From Flavobacterium potami (lineage in GTDB: Bacteria > Bacteroidota > Bacteroidia > Flavobacteriales > Flavobacteriaceae): a stretch of 64,000 bases of DNA. Location: positions 1 through 64,000 of the forward strand of contig NZ_JAINUY010000010.1 of NCBI RefSeq assembly GCF_020026915.1, given 5' to 3'. How positions within the stretch are numbered: position 1 is the stretch's first letter; each line of letters opens with the position of its first letter. Shown here piece after piece: positions 33,986 through 43,410 of the stretch. The notes beneath the pieces were generated by a model, which was not told the DNA's origin, searched no databases, and saw nothing but the letters and a program-made list of their open reading frames with translations. A program made the position numbers and the translations under genes.

Positions 33986-36445
33986 ATGAACAGAGAGCAG
34001 TTATTTACAATCGCCAGCAATTGGTTTGAAAGTCAGGGATGGAAACCTTTTCCGTTTCAGACGCAGACTTGGACTGCTTTTCTGCAAGGAAAAAATGGTT
34101 TATTGAATGCTCCGACTGGAAGCGGAAAGACGTACGCGCTTTGGCTTCCGATTATTTTGAATTACATCAAAGAAAATCCGAATTATAAAACTAAACATAA
34201 TGCAGGTTTAAAAGCCATTTGGATTACGCCACTTCGTTCTTTATCTGTCGAAATCAAACAAGCGGCAGAAAGAGTTCTAAATGATTTAGAAATTCCGATG
34301 ACCGTTGGAATTCGTACAGGAGACACTTCTGCGGCAGAAAGAGCCAAACAAAAAGGCAAAATGCCCGATTTGCTGATTACAACTCCAGAAAGTCTGCAAT
34401 TGCTTTTGGCTTCAAAAGGTTACGCAAATACTTTTAAAAACTGTACTGCAATTGTTATTGACGAATGGCACGAATTACTTGGAACCAAACGTGGCGTTCA
34501 AATAGAATTGGGTTTATCCAGATTAAAAACTATTGCTAAAAATCTACGCATTTGGGGAATCTCAGCAACAATTGGAAATCTACAACAAGCGCAAGAAGTT
34601 TTGCTCGGAATTGATTCTGAAGCTTATAATAATTCGTTTTTAATAAAAGCGGTAATCCACAAAAAAATAAAGGTCGTTTCTGTTCTTCCAGAAAAAATGG
34701 ATACTTATCCGTGGCGCGGACATATGGGCTTGCATTTGATCGATGAAGCGGCCAAAATTGTAAAAGCCAGTAAAACGACTTTAATTTTCCTGAATGTTCG
34801 TTCGGCCTGCGAAATCTGGTACCAAAGATTATTAGAAAAATATCCTGAATTTGCAGGTGAAATGGCCATGCATCATGGAAGTATAGACCGTGAAACCAGA
34901 CTTTGGGTTGAAAACGCCATTAGAAATGAAGAATTAAAAGTCGTAGTTTGTACTTCGAGTTTAGATTTAGGTGTCGACTTTGCTCCTGTCGAATCGATAA
35001 TTCAGGTGGGCGGTCCAAAAGGTGTTGCTCGTTTTATGCAGCGTGCTGGACGAAGCGGACATCAACCGGGAAAAGAAAGTGTGATTTATTTCCTCGCCAC
35101 GCATGCGATTGAATTGATAGAAGCTTCAGCTCTCAAAAAAGCGGTCGAACATAGTGTCATCGAAGATCGTGTTCCGTATTTGAATAGTTGGGATGTTTTG
35201 GTACAATACCTCAACACTTTAGCGGTTTCCGATGGATTTTATCCTGACGAAATTTTCAAGGAAATTAAAGGAACTTTTAGTTATCAAACTATAACTAAAG
35301 AAAACTGGAACTGGATTCTGAATTTTATTACCAATGGAAGTCAGAGTTTACAAGCCTACGATGAATTCAAAAAAGTAGAAGTTGACGAAAATGGCTGTTA
35401 TAAAATCAATAGTAGAATGATCGCGATGCATCACAGAATGCAAATCGGAACCATTGTTGGCGATGCCGTTATGAATGTAAAATTTCTGAGTGGCGGTTAT
35501 ATCGGTACAATTGAAGAATGGTTTATTTCGAAACTAAAACCAGGTGATACTTTTATTTTTGCTGGAAAAAAACTGGAGTTATTCAAAATCAGGAATATGC
35601 AGGTTTTGGTAAAAAAAGCGAGTCCGAAGAAAGAATCGAAAATTGCAAGTTGGATGGGCGGACGCTTGGCTTTGTCTTCGCAAATGAGCGAATTGCTACG
35701 TCAGGAATTGTATCGCGCCAATACCGATAATCTTTCCCCGGAACTAAAAGCATTACAACCTTTATTTCAAAGACAAAGAAAAGAATCGATTGTTCCAAGT
35801 TCGGATGAATTTTTAATTGAAACTTTTAAAACGAGAGAAGGTTATCATGCCATTTTTTATCCTTTTGAAGGTCGTTTTGTACATGAAGCTTTGGCAAGTT
35901 TATTGGCTTTTAGAATTAGCTTATTGCAATCCATTACTTTTTCATTAGCTTATAATGATTATGGATTTGAATTACTTTCAGATCAGGAAATTGATATTGA
36001 AGCAGTTTTAGATAATAATTTATTTTCAACCGAATATGTACATCATGATTTGCAGAAAAGTCTGAATTCGACCGAAATGGCACGCAGAAAGTTTAGAGAT
36101 ATCGCCGTAATTGCTGGATTGGTTTTTACTGGATTTCCTGGAAAAATGGTTAAAACAAAACATCTCCAAAGCGGTTCTCAATTATTATTTGAAGTTTTTA
36201 GGGATTTTGAACCCGACAACTTATTATTGCAACAAGCGTATCGAGAAACATTTGAACATCAATTGGAAGAAGGTCGTTTGATCATGGCTTTGGAACGAAT
36301 TGCCAGTCAAAATATTGTTTGGAAACAATGCTTAAAACCAACACCTTTTAGTTTTCCGATTATTACCGATCGATTACGAGAAAAATTGTCAAGCGAAACT
36401 TTGGCAGAAAGAATTCAGAAAATGACGGCTTCTTACATGAAATAA
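33986..36445 (+). CDS. Ligase-associated DEXH-box helicase (Lhr-like)
   Basis: The 819-aa helicase belongs to the Lhr group. Walker A is NAPTGSGKT with Lys48, motif Ia TPLRSLSVEI, DEWH at 159-162, motif III SATIGN, and motif VI QRAGRSGHQPG. A winged-helix region and a long Lhr-type C-terminal domain follow. It starts on the base after the ligase stop and ends 6 bases before pdeM, so it is translationally linked with the cassette. It likely unwinds or translocates on DNA during damage repair. Confidence 0.94.
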   Translation: MNREQLFTIASNWFESQGWKPFPFQTQTWTAFLQGKNGLLNAPTGSGKTYALWLPIILNYIKENPNYKTKHNAGLKAIWITPLRSLSVEIKQAAERVLNDLEIPMTVGIRTGDTSAAERAKQKGKMPDLLITTPESLQLLLASKGYANTFKNCTAIVIDEWHELLGTKRGVQIELGLSRLKTIAKNLRIWGISATIGNLQQAQEVLLGIDSEAYNNSFLIKAVIHKKIKVVSVLPEKMDTYPWRGHMGLHLIDEAAKIVKASKTTLIFLNVRSACEIWYQRLLEKYPEFAGEMAMHHGSIDRETRLWVENAIRNEELKVVVCTSSLDLGVDFAPVESIIQVGGPKGVARFMQRAGRSGHQPGKESVIYFLATHAIELIEASALKKAVEHSVIEDRVPYLNSWDVLVQYLNTLAVSDGFYPDEIFKEIKGTFSYQTITKENWNWILNFITNGSQSLQAYDEFKKVEVDENGCYKINSRMIAMHHRMQIGTIVGDAVMNVKFLSGGYIGTIEEWFISKLKPGDTFIFAGKKLELFKIRNMQVLVKKASPKKESKIASWMGGRLALSSQMSELLRQELYRANTDNLSPELKALQPLFQRQRKESIVPSSDEFLIETFKTREGYHAIFYPFEGRFVHEALASLLAFRISLLQSITFSLAYNDYGFELLSDQEIDIEAVLDNNLFSTEYVHHDLQKSLNSTEMARRKFRDIAVIAGLVFTGFPGKMVKTKHLQSGSQLLFEVFRDFEPDNLLLQQAYRETFEHQLEEGRLIMALERIASQNIVWKQCLKPTPFSFPIITDRLREKLSSETLAERIQKMTASYMK

Positions 36446-36451
36446 TACTTT

Positions 36452-37087
36452 ATGAACATTCAAATACAAAACCAAAACTTCGTACTTCATTCAAGCGGCG
36501 CTTTATTTTGGGAAGAAAAAAAAATCGTCATTATTTCTGATGTACATCTAGGAAAAGTAACTCATTTTAGAAAACACGGAATTGCGATTCCGCAAAATGC
36601 TATTTCAGAAAATTTCAAAAAAATTACCGACGTTTTAGAATATTTTGAACCTGAAAAAATTATCTTTTTAGGAGATTTATTTCACAGCGCAAAAAATTCA
36701 GAATGGGATTTGTTTGAAGAATGGATTTCGAATCATAATCAGGAAACTTATTTAATTGCAGGAAATCACGATATAATTGATCAGAAACATTATTATGAAA
36801 TCGGAATTCTTGTTGTCGATATTCTTGAAATAGACGGATTTTTTTTCACACATCATCCAACCGAAATGGATGGTTTATTCAATTTTTCCGGACATATTCA
36901 TCCGGGAATAATCTTGCGTGGTTTGGGAATGCAGAGTTTAAAACTTCGTTGTTTTTTTCATAAACCCAATCAAATGATTTTGCCTGCATTTGGCGAATTT
37001 ACAGGAAAATTTATTTTAAAACCTGAAGAAAATCATCAAGTTTATGCGATTGCAGGGAATGAAGTAATTTTAATTAATAAAAAATAA
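36452..37087 (+). CDS. pdeM: Ligase-associated endonuclease PdeM
   Basis: The 211-aa calcineurin-like phosphoesterase has the metal motifs in order: SDVHLGK (Asp30, His32), FLGDLFHS, AGNHD, a His pair in FFFTHHPTE, and SGHIHPG. It is the fourth member of the ligase-associated DNA-damage cassette. The family name reflects a metal-dependent phosphodiesterase acting on nucleic acid; the precise substrate is not readable. It ends the rightward repair operon and is followed by a nested inverted repeat. Confidence 0.92.
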   Translation: MNIQIQNQNFVLHSSGALFWEEKKIVIISDVHLGKVTHFRKHGIAIPQNAISENFKKITDVLEYFEPEKIIFLGDLFHSAKNSEWDLFEEWISNHNQETYLIAGNHDIIDQKHYYEIGILVVDILEIDGFFFTHHPTEMDGLFNFSGHIHPGIILRGLGMQSLKLRCFFHKPNQMILPAFGEFTGKFILKPEENHQVYAIAGNEVILINKK

Positions 37088-37088
37088 T

Positions 37089-37223
37089 TTGAATTGCCTA
37101 CAGCTTTAGCTGTAGGAGTTAAATGATTCGCAATACAAAGGGCTTTAGCCAAATCGTATTTTGGCTAAAGCCCTTTAAAGTGTTAAATTTTTAATCCCCC
37201 AGCTAAAGCTGGAGGCAATTCAA
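37089..37223. repeat. Nested inverted repeat with GGGCTTTAGCC core
   Basis: Outer arms TTGAATTGCC (37089-37098) and GGCAATTCAA (37214-37223) enclose CAGCTTTAGCTG, a perfect 17-bp central stem (37137-37153 with 37160-37176, core GGGCTTTAGCC) and CCAGCTAAAGCTGG. The motif CTTTAGC/GCTAAAG recurs throughout. It may also end the repair transcript. I recall this word family from flavobacterial intergenic repeats. Confidence 0.75.
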
Positions 37224-37245
37224 TTAAAAAATATTTTTATAAAGC

Positions 37246-37279
37246 AAAAACCCAGTAAAATTCATTTTACTGGGTTTTT
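37246..37279 (-). terminator. Intrinsic terminator of second efflux operon
   Basis: AAAAACCCAGTAAAA (37246-37260) pairs perfectly with TTTTACTGGGTTTTT (37265-37279) around a 4-base loop, downstream of the leftward adaptor gene. Confidence 0.9.
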
Positions 37280-37303
37280 CTTAATCCTTTTTAATGAAAA
37301 AAC

Positions 37304-38434
37304 TTATTGTTCATCATTATTCATTGCGGACATTAAAAGTGTGTAAGCATTCTTAATCACAACTTTTGAAGAACTGGAAATAGCATCAGAAGTAATTTGT
37401 GTAAAACCTTCATTTTTAACTCCCGATTTTACTTCTGTCATTTGGAATTGATTGTTTCCAATATCTGTAAACACATAAAATTTACCTTGCCAACGTACAA
37501 CAGCATCTTCTGGAACCGTCAATGCTTTCTGGTTTTCTACTTCAACTTCTGCATTCACAAAAAGTCCTGGTAAAAGTGCCGAATTGTAAGCGTTTACATG
37601 ACAGATAATTTCTGCCGCTCGGTCTCCGTTAAGACTTTGATTGATAAACGAAATTTTTGCCGCATACTTTTTATTGTCTGATGCATTTGTGTACGCCATA
37701 ACCGTTTGTCCAATCGAAAGTGACGTAACATCTTTTTCAAATGCATTTAAAGTCAGAACAATATCTTTTTTATCAATCAATTCAAAAAGCATATCCGTCG
37801 GATTTACATATTTTCCGATGTTGACATTGACTTTAGAAACCAAACCATTAATTGGCGAAATCACTCGAATGGTTTTACTGATATTTCCAACATTTAAGGT
37901 TTTAGCATTAATTCCTAAAAGATTTAATTTTTGTTCTAAAGAAGACATTGTAATACGCTGTGTTCTCATTTCGGTTGTAATTTGTTCCAAAACTTTATCA
38001 CTTGCCGCTTTATTCGCATTCAGTTCTTTTTGTCTTCTATGTTCATTTTGAGCGAGTTCGAACTTTTCTTTCGCCATTAGATAGTTTTGCTGTAATTCTA
38101 TAAACTGCATATCTTCTAAAACAGCCAAAACTTGTCCTTTCTGTACATTCATTCCCGCAATCAAATTGGTACTTTTTACATAACCTCCCAAAGGAACACT
38201 GATACTGATAACACTTTTCGGCGGAACCGTAACCGTTCCTTGAAGCTGTAAAATCTCTTTCACATTTTTCGCAGTTGGATTTCCGCTTTCTAAACCGGCA
38301 TTTTTAATTTGTTCGTTGCTGAGTTTTATAATATTAATATTCTTAACCTCAGACGTTTTATTCTCTTCGTTTTTCTTATTTCCGCAAGAAATCAGGAAAA
38401 TAGCGCTTATAAACGCTGCAATATATTTTTTCAT
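37304..38434 (-). CDS. RND periplasmic adaptor lipoprotein (CusB/CzcB-like)
   Basis: The 376-aa membrane-fusion lipoprotein has lipobox Cys17 (FLISCGNKK). The barrel-sandwich halves (VPLGGYVKSTNLIAGMNVQKGQ and ISPINGLVSKVNVNIGKYV) flank a coiled coil at ~125-175, and the beta-barrel and C-terminal domains follow. It is one base away from the upstream fused pump gene (stop and start nearly touch) and belongs to the same leftward operon. No metal-binding N-terminal motif rich in Met or His is seen. It would bridge the pump to its covalently attached outer-membrane partner. Confidence 0.92.
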   Translation of the reverse strand: MKKYIAAFISAIFLISCGNKKNEENKTSEVKNINIIKLSNEQIKNAGLESGNPTAKNVKEILQLQGTVTVPPKSVISISVPLGGYVKSTNLIAGMNVQKGQVLAVLEDMQFIELQQNYLMAKEKFELAQNEHRRQKELNANKAASDKVLEQITTEMRTQRITMSSLEQKLNLLGINAKTLNVGNISKTIRVISPINGLVSKVNVNIGKYVNPTDMLFELIDKKDIVLTLNAFEKDVTSLSIGQTVMAYTNASDNKKYAAKISFINQSLNGDRAAEIICHVNAYNSALLPGLFVNAEVEVENQKALTVPEDAVVRWQGKFYVFTDIGNNQFQMTEVKSGVKNEGFTQITSDAISSSSKVVIKNAYTLLMSAMNNDEQ

Positions 38435-38435
38435 T

Positions 38436-41400
38436 TTAAATATTATTAAGATTTTGAAGTGTTACAACTGCTCTGTTGTAAGCATTTAGTGCATCCAGAT
38501 ATTCGCTTTTAATTGTAATGGCTTGATTGACAACCAAAACCCATTGCAGATAATCGATATCTCCATTTTGTAGTTGACTACTTGAAGCTTCGATGATCGT
38601 TTGAGCATTTTTTAATCCGTCTTTTTCGTAATACTCCAAACTTTCCTGATATTTTTTCAGTTCTCTGTCGGCATTTTCAATATTGGTTTTCACTTCAATT
38701 TTTGCTGCTTCAGAAAGTTCGACATAACTTTCGTATTCTGCTTTTGCTGCTCTTTTCTTTTCAGACTGACTGGTAAAGAAAACCGGAATTGTCAAACCTG
38801 CATTTACATAATTAAAACGTTGACCACTTCCGTAATAAACATCTTGGCCTGAAGCATCAGTTTGATTTCCTATGATACTCAGATTGTTATAACCTAAAGT
38901 AATTTCAGGAAGCATTTTAGCGCTTTCGGTTTTCCATCTCCATTTTGCCGCTTCCGACTCGAATTGCGAACGCTGTACCGCAGGAAGGTTCTCTGCTTTT
39001 ACATTTTCGATAGACGAACGATTTAAAACCGCTTTTAAATTCATCTTTTTTGGAGTGTACTCGACTTTATCTTGAAGAATTGAGTTGAAAGAATTCAAAG
39101 CTATTTCGATATCACGATTCACCATTACCAGTTGATTGCTGTAGAATTGTCTTGCAGATTGCGAAGCACTTTTTTCTAAAACATTGGCTTCTCCGGCTTT
39201 AAACCTTAAATCTGATTTTTTCTCCATAATTCTGTAGATTGAATCCGCATAAACTAGAAGTTCTTTTTTGCTATTCAGCCATAAATAATCGTAGTAAATA
39301 TTGCTAACGCGGGTTTTGATTTCTTGTGAAGTCAATTGCACTTCTGTTTTAGCTTTATTGAAGTCGGCTTTTAAAGCTTTTTTCTGATTGCTGTAAACAG
39401 TTGGAAAAGCAAATGTCTGGCTAATTCCAAATCGTGTATCGTTCTTTGCGCTGTTAAACTGACCGTAATCGGCATCTATTTGCGTTTGCGGAATAGTATA
39501 AGCCGATTTCTGTAAATAACTTTTAGATTGTTCATTCAACTTAGCCGACTTAACAGTTCGGTTATTCTGAATCGCAATTGAAATGGATTCGTCAAGCGAA
39601 ATTGGTAATTCTTGCGCTGTTGCCATATTACCAATAAAAAGGAAACTCAATAAAATGGTTAAATTATTCATGTGCTTTTTTTTCTTTTTTCTAAAACCTT
39701 TAGCATGATACGTCATCAAATAAATCGCAGGAAGCACAAAAAGCGTTAAAAGAGTTGCAGTTACCAATCCGCCGATAACGACAGTTGCTAACGGGCGTTG
39801 CACCTCTGCTCCTGCTCCATTACTCAAGGCCATCGGAAGAAATCCTAATGAAGCTACAGCAGCCGTCATCAAGACAGGACGTAATCTGTTTTTTGTTCCT
39901 AGAAGAATAATATCAAAAGGATCGGTTATTTCTCCTTGTTTCTGAATTCGATTGAACTCGGATATCAAAACAATTCCGTTTAAAACAGCTACTCCGAAAA
40001 GCGCTATAAAGCCGACTCCTGCTGAAATACTAAATGGCATATCTCTTAATCCTAAAGCAAATACGCCTCCAATTGCTGATAACGGAATTGCCGTAAAAAT
40101 GATAATTCCTTCCTTAAATGATCGGAAAGCAAAGTACAACAAAGCAAAAATCATTAATAAAGCCGCTGGAACAGCAACTCCCAATCTTGCTTTTGCTTGT
40201 TGCAGATTTTCAAAAGCACCTCCGTACGTAATGTAATAACCTGGATCAAATTTGATTTGTTGATTAACCTTTTGCTGTAATTCTTCTACAATCGACTGAA
40301 CATCTCTGCCTCTAACGTTGAATCCTACAATGATTCTTCTTTTGGCATTTTCACGCTGAATCTGGTTTGGACCTTCTACTTCGTCTACTTTTGCCACCTG
40401 ATAAAGCGGAATCTGCATTCCGGAAGGCGTTGCAATCAGAAGATTTCGAACATCTTCAATACCTTTTCTACCGTTATCTTCTACACGAATTACCATGTCG
40501 AAACGTTTTTCACCTTCGTAAATACTTCCGGCAACTGCTCCAGCAAACGCAGCATTAATGGTTCTGTTGATATCTGCTACACGCAAACTGTATTTCGCCA
40601 TTTCTGCCCAATTGTAATCAATTACGATCTGTGGCATTCCGGTTACTTTTTCTACGTATAAATCGGCTGCACCTTCTACTGTTTTAGAGATTGCACCTAA
40701 CTTTTCAGCATATTCAGAAAGCTTTTGAAGATCTTCTCCGTAAATTTTACAAACCAAATCTTGTTTCGCTCCTGTCATCAATTCGTTAAAACGCATTTGA
40801 ACTGGAAACTGAAATCCAGTTGTAACTCCTGGGGCAATTCGTTTCACGGTTTTCGTCATTTTATCTGCCAATTCAGGAAACGAAGAAGCGCTGGTCCATT
40901 CTGATTTGTCCTTTAAAACAATAATCATATCTCCACCTTCGATTGGCATTGGATCGGTTGGAATTTCAGCACTCCCAATTCTGGAAACCACTTGCTGTAC
41001 TTCTGGGTAATCTTTCTTTAATTCTCTTGAAATTTTCTCGATTGTTGCAGTTGTGGTAGAAAGGTTTGTTCCTAACAACAATCGTGTTTCTACAGCAAAA
41101 TCTCCTTCTTCTAATTGCGGAATAAACTCTCCTCCCATTCTTCCAAACAAAACCACAGCGATTCCAAAAAGTACAAATGCAGAAATTACAATTGACTTTC
41201 TGAACCCTAAAGCTTTAGTCAACCAACCTTCATAAGCATTTTCCAATCTTGCCATTACGCGATCAGAAAAGTTCTTTTTATGACTGATTTTTTTACTTAG
41301 AAATAAAGCGCTGACCATTGGAACATAAGTCAATGATAAAATGAAAGCTCCTAAAATGGCAAATGCAACAGTTTGCGCCATTGGTTTGAACATTTTTCCT

Positions 41401-42812
41401 TCAATTCCTTGAAGAGAAAGAATTGGCAAGTACACAATTAAAATGATAATTTGTCCGAAAACGGCAGCATTCATCATACGTGCGGCCGAACCTGTAACTT
41501 CTTTATCCATTTCATCTTGCGAAATGTCACTTACCGTTTGGTATTTTTTAGCGCTGTGAAGATGATGCAGAATAGCTTCTACAATAATTACGGCTCCGTC
41601 TACAATTAATCCGAAATCTAAAGCTCCGAGACTCATTAAGTTTCCGCTTACGCCGAAAGTATTCATCATAATAATGGCAAAAAGCATGGCTAGCGGAATA
41701 ACAGAAGCAACGATAAAACCAGCTCTAAGATTTCCTAAAAATAAAACCAGAATCAGAACAACGATTAAAGCACCTTCAATTAAGTTCTTTTCAACCGTTC
41801 CAATGGCATTGTCCACCATTTTTGTTCTATCAAGAAATGGTTCAATTTTTAAACCTTCAGGAAGAATCTTTTCAATTTCAGCGATTTTGTCTTTTACATT
41901 TACGATGACATTATTCGCATTTTCGCCTTTCAGCATCATCACAATTCCGCCTACAGATTCTCCATATTCGTCTGTGGTCAATGCGCCGTAACGAATGGCA
42001 GAAGAAATTTTGACGTTTGCAACGTCTTTAACTAAAATCGGAAGTCCGCCTTGTGTGCTTTTAACAACAATATTTTCAATATCCTGAATACTTTTTGCCA
42101 AACCTGTACTTCTTATATAAGAAACCGTTGGTCCTTTTTCGATGTAAGCTCCACCTGTATTTTCGTTGCTATTATTTAAAGCCGTAAAAACTTCACTTAT
42201 CGTCAAGTTTTGCGCTTTTAATCTAGCTGGATTTACAGCGATTTCATACTGTTTTAGTTTTCCACCAAAAGTCGAAACATCTGCGATTCCCTGAGTTCCC
42301 AAAAGCTGTCTTCTGATCGTCCAATCCTGAATGGTTCTCAAATCTTCTAGAGAATATTTTTCTTCGTAGCCTTTTACAGGTTTTAAAACATATTGGTAGA
42401 TTTCTCCCAAACCGGTTGTTACTGGAGCCATTTCTGGCGCATTGGCATTTCGGTCTATTTCGACTTGCTGGAGCCTCTCTGTAATTTGCTGACGTGCCCA
42501 ATACACATCGGCATCATCTTCAAAAACAACACTTACCAGCGAAAGTCCGAAACGCGAAATACTTCTACTTTCTTTCAAATGCGGAATATTACTAATCGCT
42601 TGCTCGATCGGAAAAGTAATTAATCTCTCTACATCTTCTGCACCAAGAGAAGGCGCTGTAGTAATAATTTGTACCTGATTATTGGTGATGTCCGGCACGG
42701 CATCAATTGGTAATTGCGTAACCTCGTACACACCGTAGACGATCCACAGCAGTGTAAAGATTCCAATTGCCAGTTTGTTCTTAACTGAGAACTGAATTAC
42801 TTTATTAAGCAT
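38436..42812 (-). CDS. Fused CusA/CzcA RND pump and TolC outer-membrane factor
   Basis: This is a 1458-aa single frame. Residues 1-~1040 are a heavy-metal RND pump: PIDAVPDITNNQVQ near 36-49, the TM4 signature DFGLIVDGAVIIVE with Asp399, and twelve helices. After a basic stretch (FRKKKKKH), Met1048 begins a segment that looks like a signal peptide (NLTILLSFLFIGNMATAQ) followed by ~390 aa of TolC/CzcC-type efflux protein. The two parts belong in different membranes, so the chain must span the periplasm or be cleaved near the internal signal; internal initiation at 39671 is also possible. The family is known in Bacteroidota from memory. The metal is not determined. Confidence 0.92.
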   Translation of the reverse strand: MLNKVIQFSVKNKLAIGIFTLLWIVYGVYEVTQLPIDAVPDITNNQVQIITTAPSLGAEDVERLITFPIEQAISNIPHLKESRSISRFGLSLVSVVFEDDADVYWARQQITERLQQVEIDRNANAPEMAPVTTGLGEIYQYVLKPVKGYEEKYSLEDLRTIQDWTIRRQLLGTQGIADVSTFGGKLKQYEIAVNPARLKAQNLTISEVFTALNNSNENTGGAYIEKGPTVSYIRSTGLAKSIQDIENIVVKSTQGGLPILVKDVANVKISSAIRYGALTTDEYGESVGGIVMMLKGENANNVIVNVKDKIAEIEKILPEGLKIEPFLDRTKMVDNAIGTVEKNLIEGALIVVLILVLFLGNLRAGFIVASVIPLAMLFAIIMMNTFGVSGNLMSLGALDFGLIVDGAVIIVEAILHHLHSAKKYQTVSDISQDEMDKEVTGSAARMMNAAVFGQIIILIVYLPILSLQGIEGKMFKPMAQTVAFAILGAFILSLTYVPMVSALFLSKKISHKKNFSDRVMARLENAYEGWLTKALGFRKSIVISAFVLFGIAVVLFGRMGGEFIPQLEEGDFAVETRLLLGTNLSTTTATIEKISRELKKDYPEVQQVVSRIGSAEIPTDPMPIEGGDMIIVLKDKSEWTSASSFPELADKMTKTVKRIAPGVTTGFQFPVQMRFNELMTGAKQDLVCKIYGEDLQKLSEYAEKLGAISKTVEGAADLYVEKVTGMPQIVIDYNWAEMAKYSLRVADINRTINAAFAGAVAGSIYEGEKRFDMVIRVEDNGRKGIEDVRNLLIATPSGMQIPLYQVAKVDEVEGPNQIQRENAKRRIIVGFNVRGRDVQSIVEELQQKVNQQIKFDPGYYITYGGAFENLQQAKARLGVAVPAALLMIFALLYFAFRSFKEGIIIFTAIPLSAIGGVFALGLRDMPFSISAGVGFIALFGVAVLNGIVLISEFNRIQKQGEITDPFDIILLGTKNRLRPVLMTAAVASLGFLPMALSNGAGAEVQRPLATVVIGGLVTATLLTLFVLPAIYLMTYHAKGFRKKKKKHMNNLTILLSFLFIGNMATAQELPISLDESISIAIQNNRTVKSAKLNEQSKSYLQKSAYTIPQTQIDADYGQFNSAKNDTRFGISQTFAFPTVYSNQKKALKADFNKAKTEVQLTSQEIKTRVSNIYYDYLWLNSKKELLVYADSIYRIMEKKSDLRFKAGEANVLEKSASQSARQFYSNQLVMVNRDIEIALNSFNSILQDKVEYTPKKMNLKAVLNRSSIENVKAENLPAVQRSQFESEAAKWRWKTESAKMLPEITLGYNNLSIIGNQTDASGQDVYYGSGQRFNYVNAGLTIPVFFTSQSEKKRAAKAEYESYVELSEAAKIEVKTNIENADRELKKYQESLEYYEKDGLKNAQTIIEASSSQLQNGDIDYLQWVLVVNQAITIKSEYLDALNAYNRAVVTLQNLNNI

Positions 42813-42888
42813 ATTGTATTAATTAAAAAATAATAAATGAGCGACCAAAACGAAACGTCTTAGCCACAGCAAAAAATTTAAAAATTAA

Positions 42889-43266
42889 TTATGCTATTGG
42901 AGGTCTAAAAAGAGAAAGCAGATTCGGATCTGAAAAAAGATCGGATCTGTAAGTTGGAATTTTTGATTGTGGTAAATCCGGATTAAAAGGTACCGGAAGC
43001 AAATCTTTGTCGTCTAAAATAAAGACAAAGTGTGCAGAACTATTATTGATGGTTTTAAATGGAAGCTGCATATCGCGGTCTCCATCATTGTCATTTAGAT
43101 CTTCTCCCCAATAATGCATCGATAAAAAATCTACAAAACTAACACCTTGAAGTTTTTGATGTTCCTTAAAATGTTCAATCAGTATCGGCAGTTTATAGAA
43201 CTGCTGTACAAAACTACTGTTTGAAGCTATTAGAAAGATGAATATGTAGACAATTAGTTTTCGCAC
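42889..43266 (-). CDS. Small exported protein upstream of fused efflux pump
   Basis: The 125-aa protein has an N-terminal hydrophobic segment (MRKLIVYIFIFLIASNSS) and no recognised domain. It contains EHFKEHQ, an acidic stretch EDLNDNDGDRDMQLPFK and a C-terminal PNLLSLFRPPIA. Similar short exported proteins precede cus/czc-type operons in Bacteroidota as I recall; they are of unknown function. The gap of 76 bases to the pump gene and shared direction suggest one operon. His and acidic residues could bind metal, which is inference. Confidence 0.72.
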   Translation of the reverse strand: MRKLIVYIFIFLIASNSSFVQQFYKLPILIEHFKEHQKLQGVSFVDFLSMHYWGEDLNDNDGDRDMQLPFKTINNSSAHFVFILDDKDLLPVPFNPDLPQSKIPTYRSDLFSDPNLLSLFRPPIA

Positions 43267-43367
43267 GGCGCAAATTTAACTTAAATTCTATAAAACTGCA
43301 TCATTTTTATTGTTGTAAAGATTCTCTTTTAACAATTTAAAAATATAAGAAGAGGTAACATTGCACA

Positions 43368-43408
43368 AAAAAACGAGTTAAAATCAACTCGAATTCAACT
43401 CGTTTTTT
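43368..43408 (-). terminator. Terminator of the four-gene unknown operon
   Basis: AAAAAACGAGTT (43368-43379) pairs with AACTCGTTTTTT (43397-43408), 2 bases beyond the stop at 43411; an extra AACTCG inside gives an alternative pairing. Confidence 0.85.
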
Positions 43409-43410
43409 GT

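Noticed and set aside
37641..38051. 136-aa frame antisense to the second adaptor gene
   Set aside because: It lies wholly within a well-supported gene, has no family features and reflects codon bias of the opposite strand.
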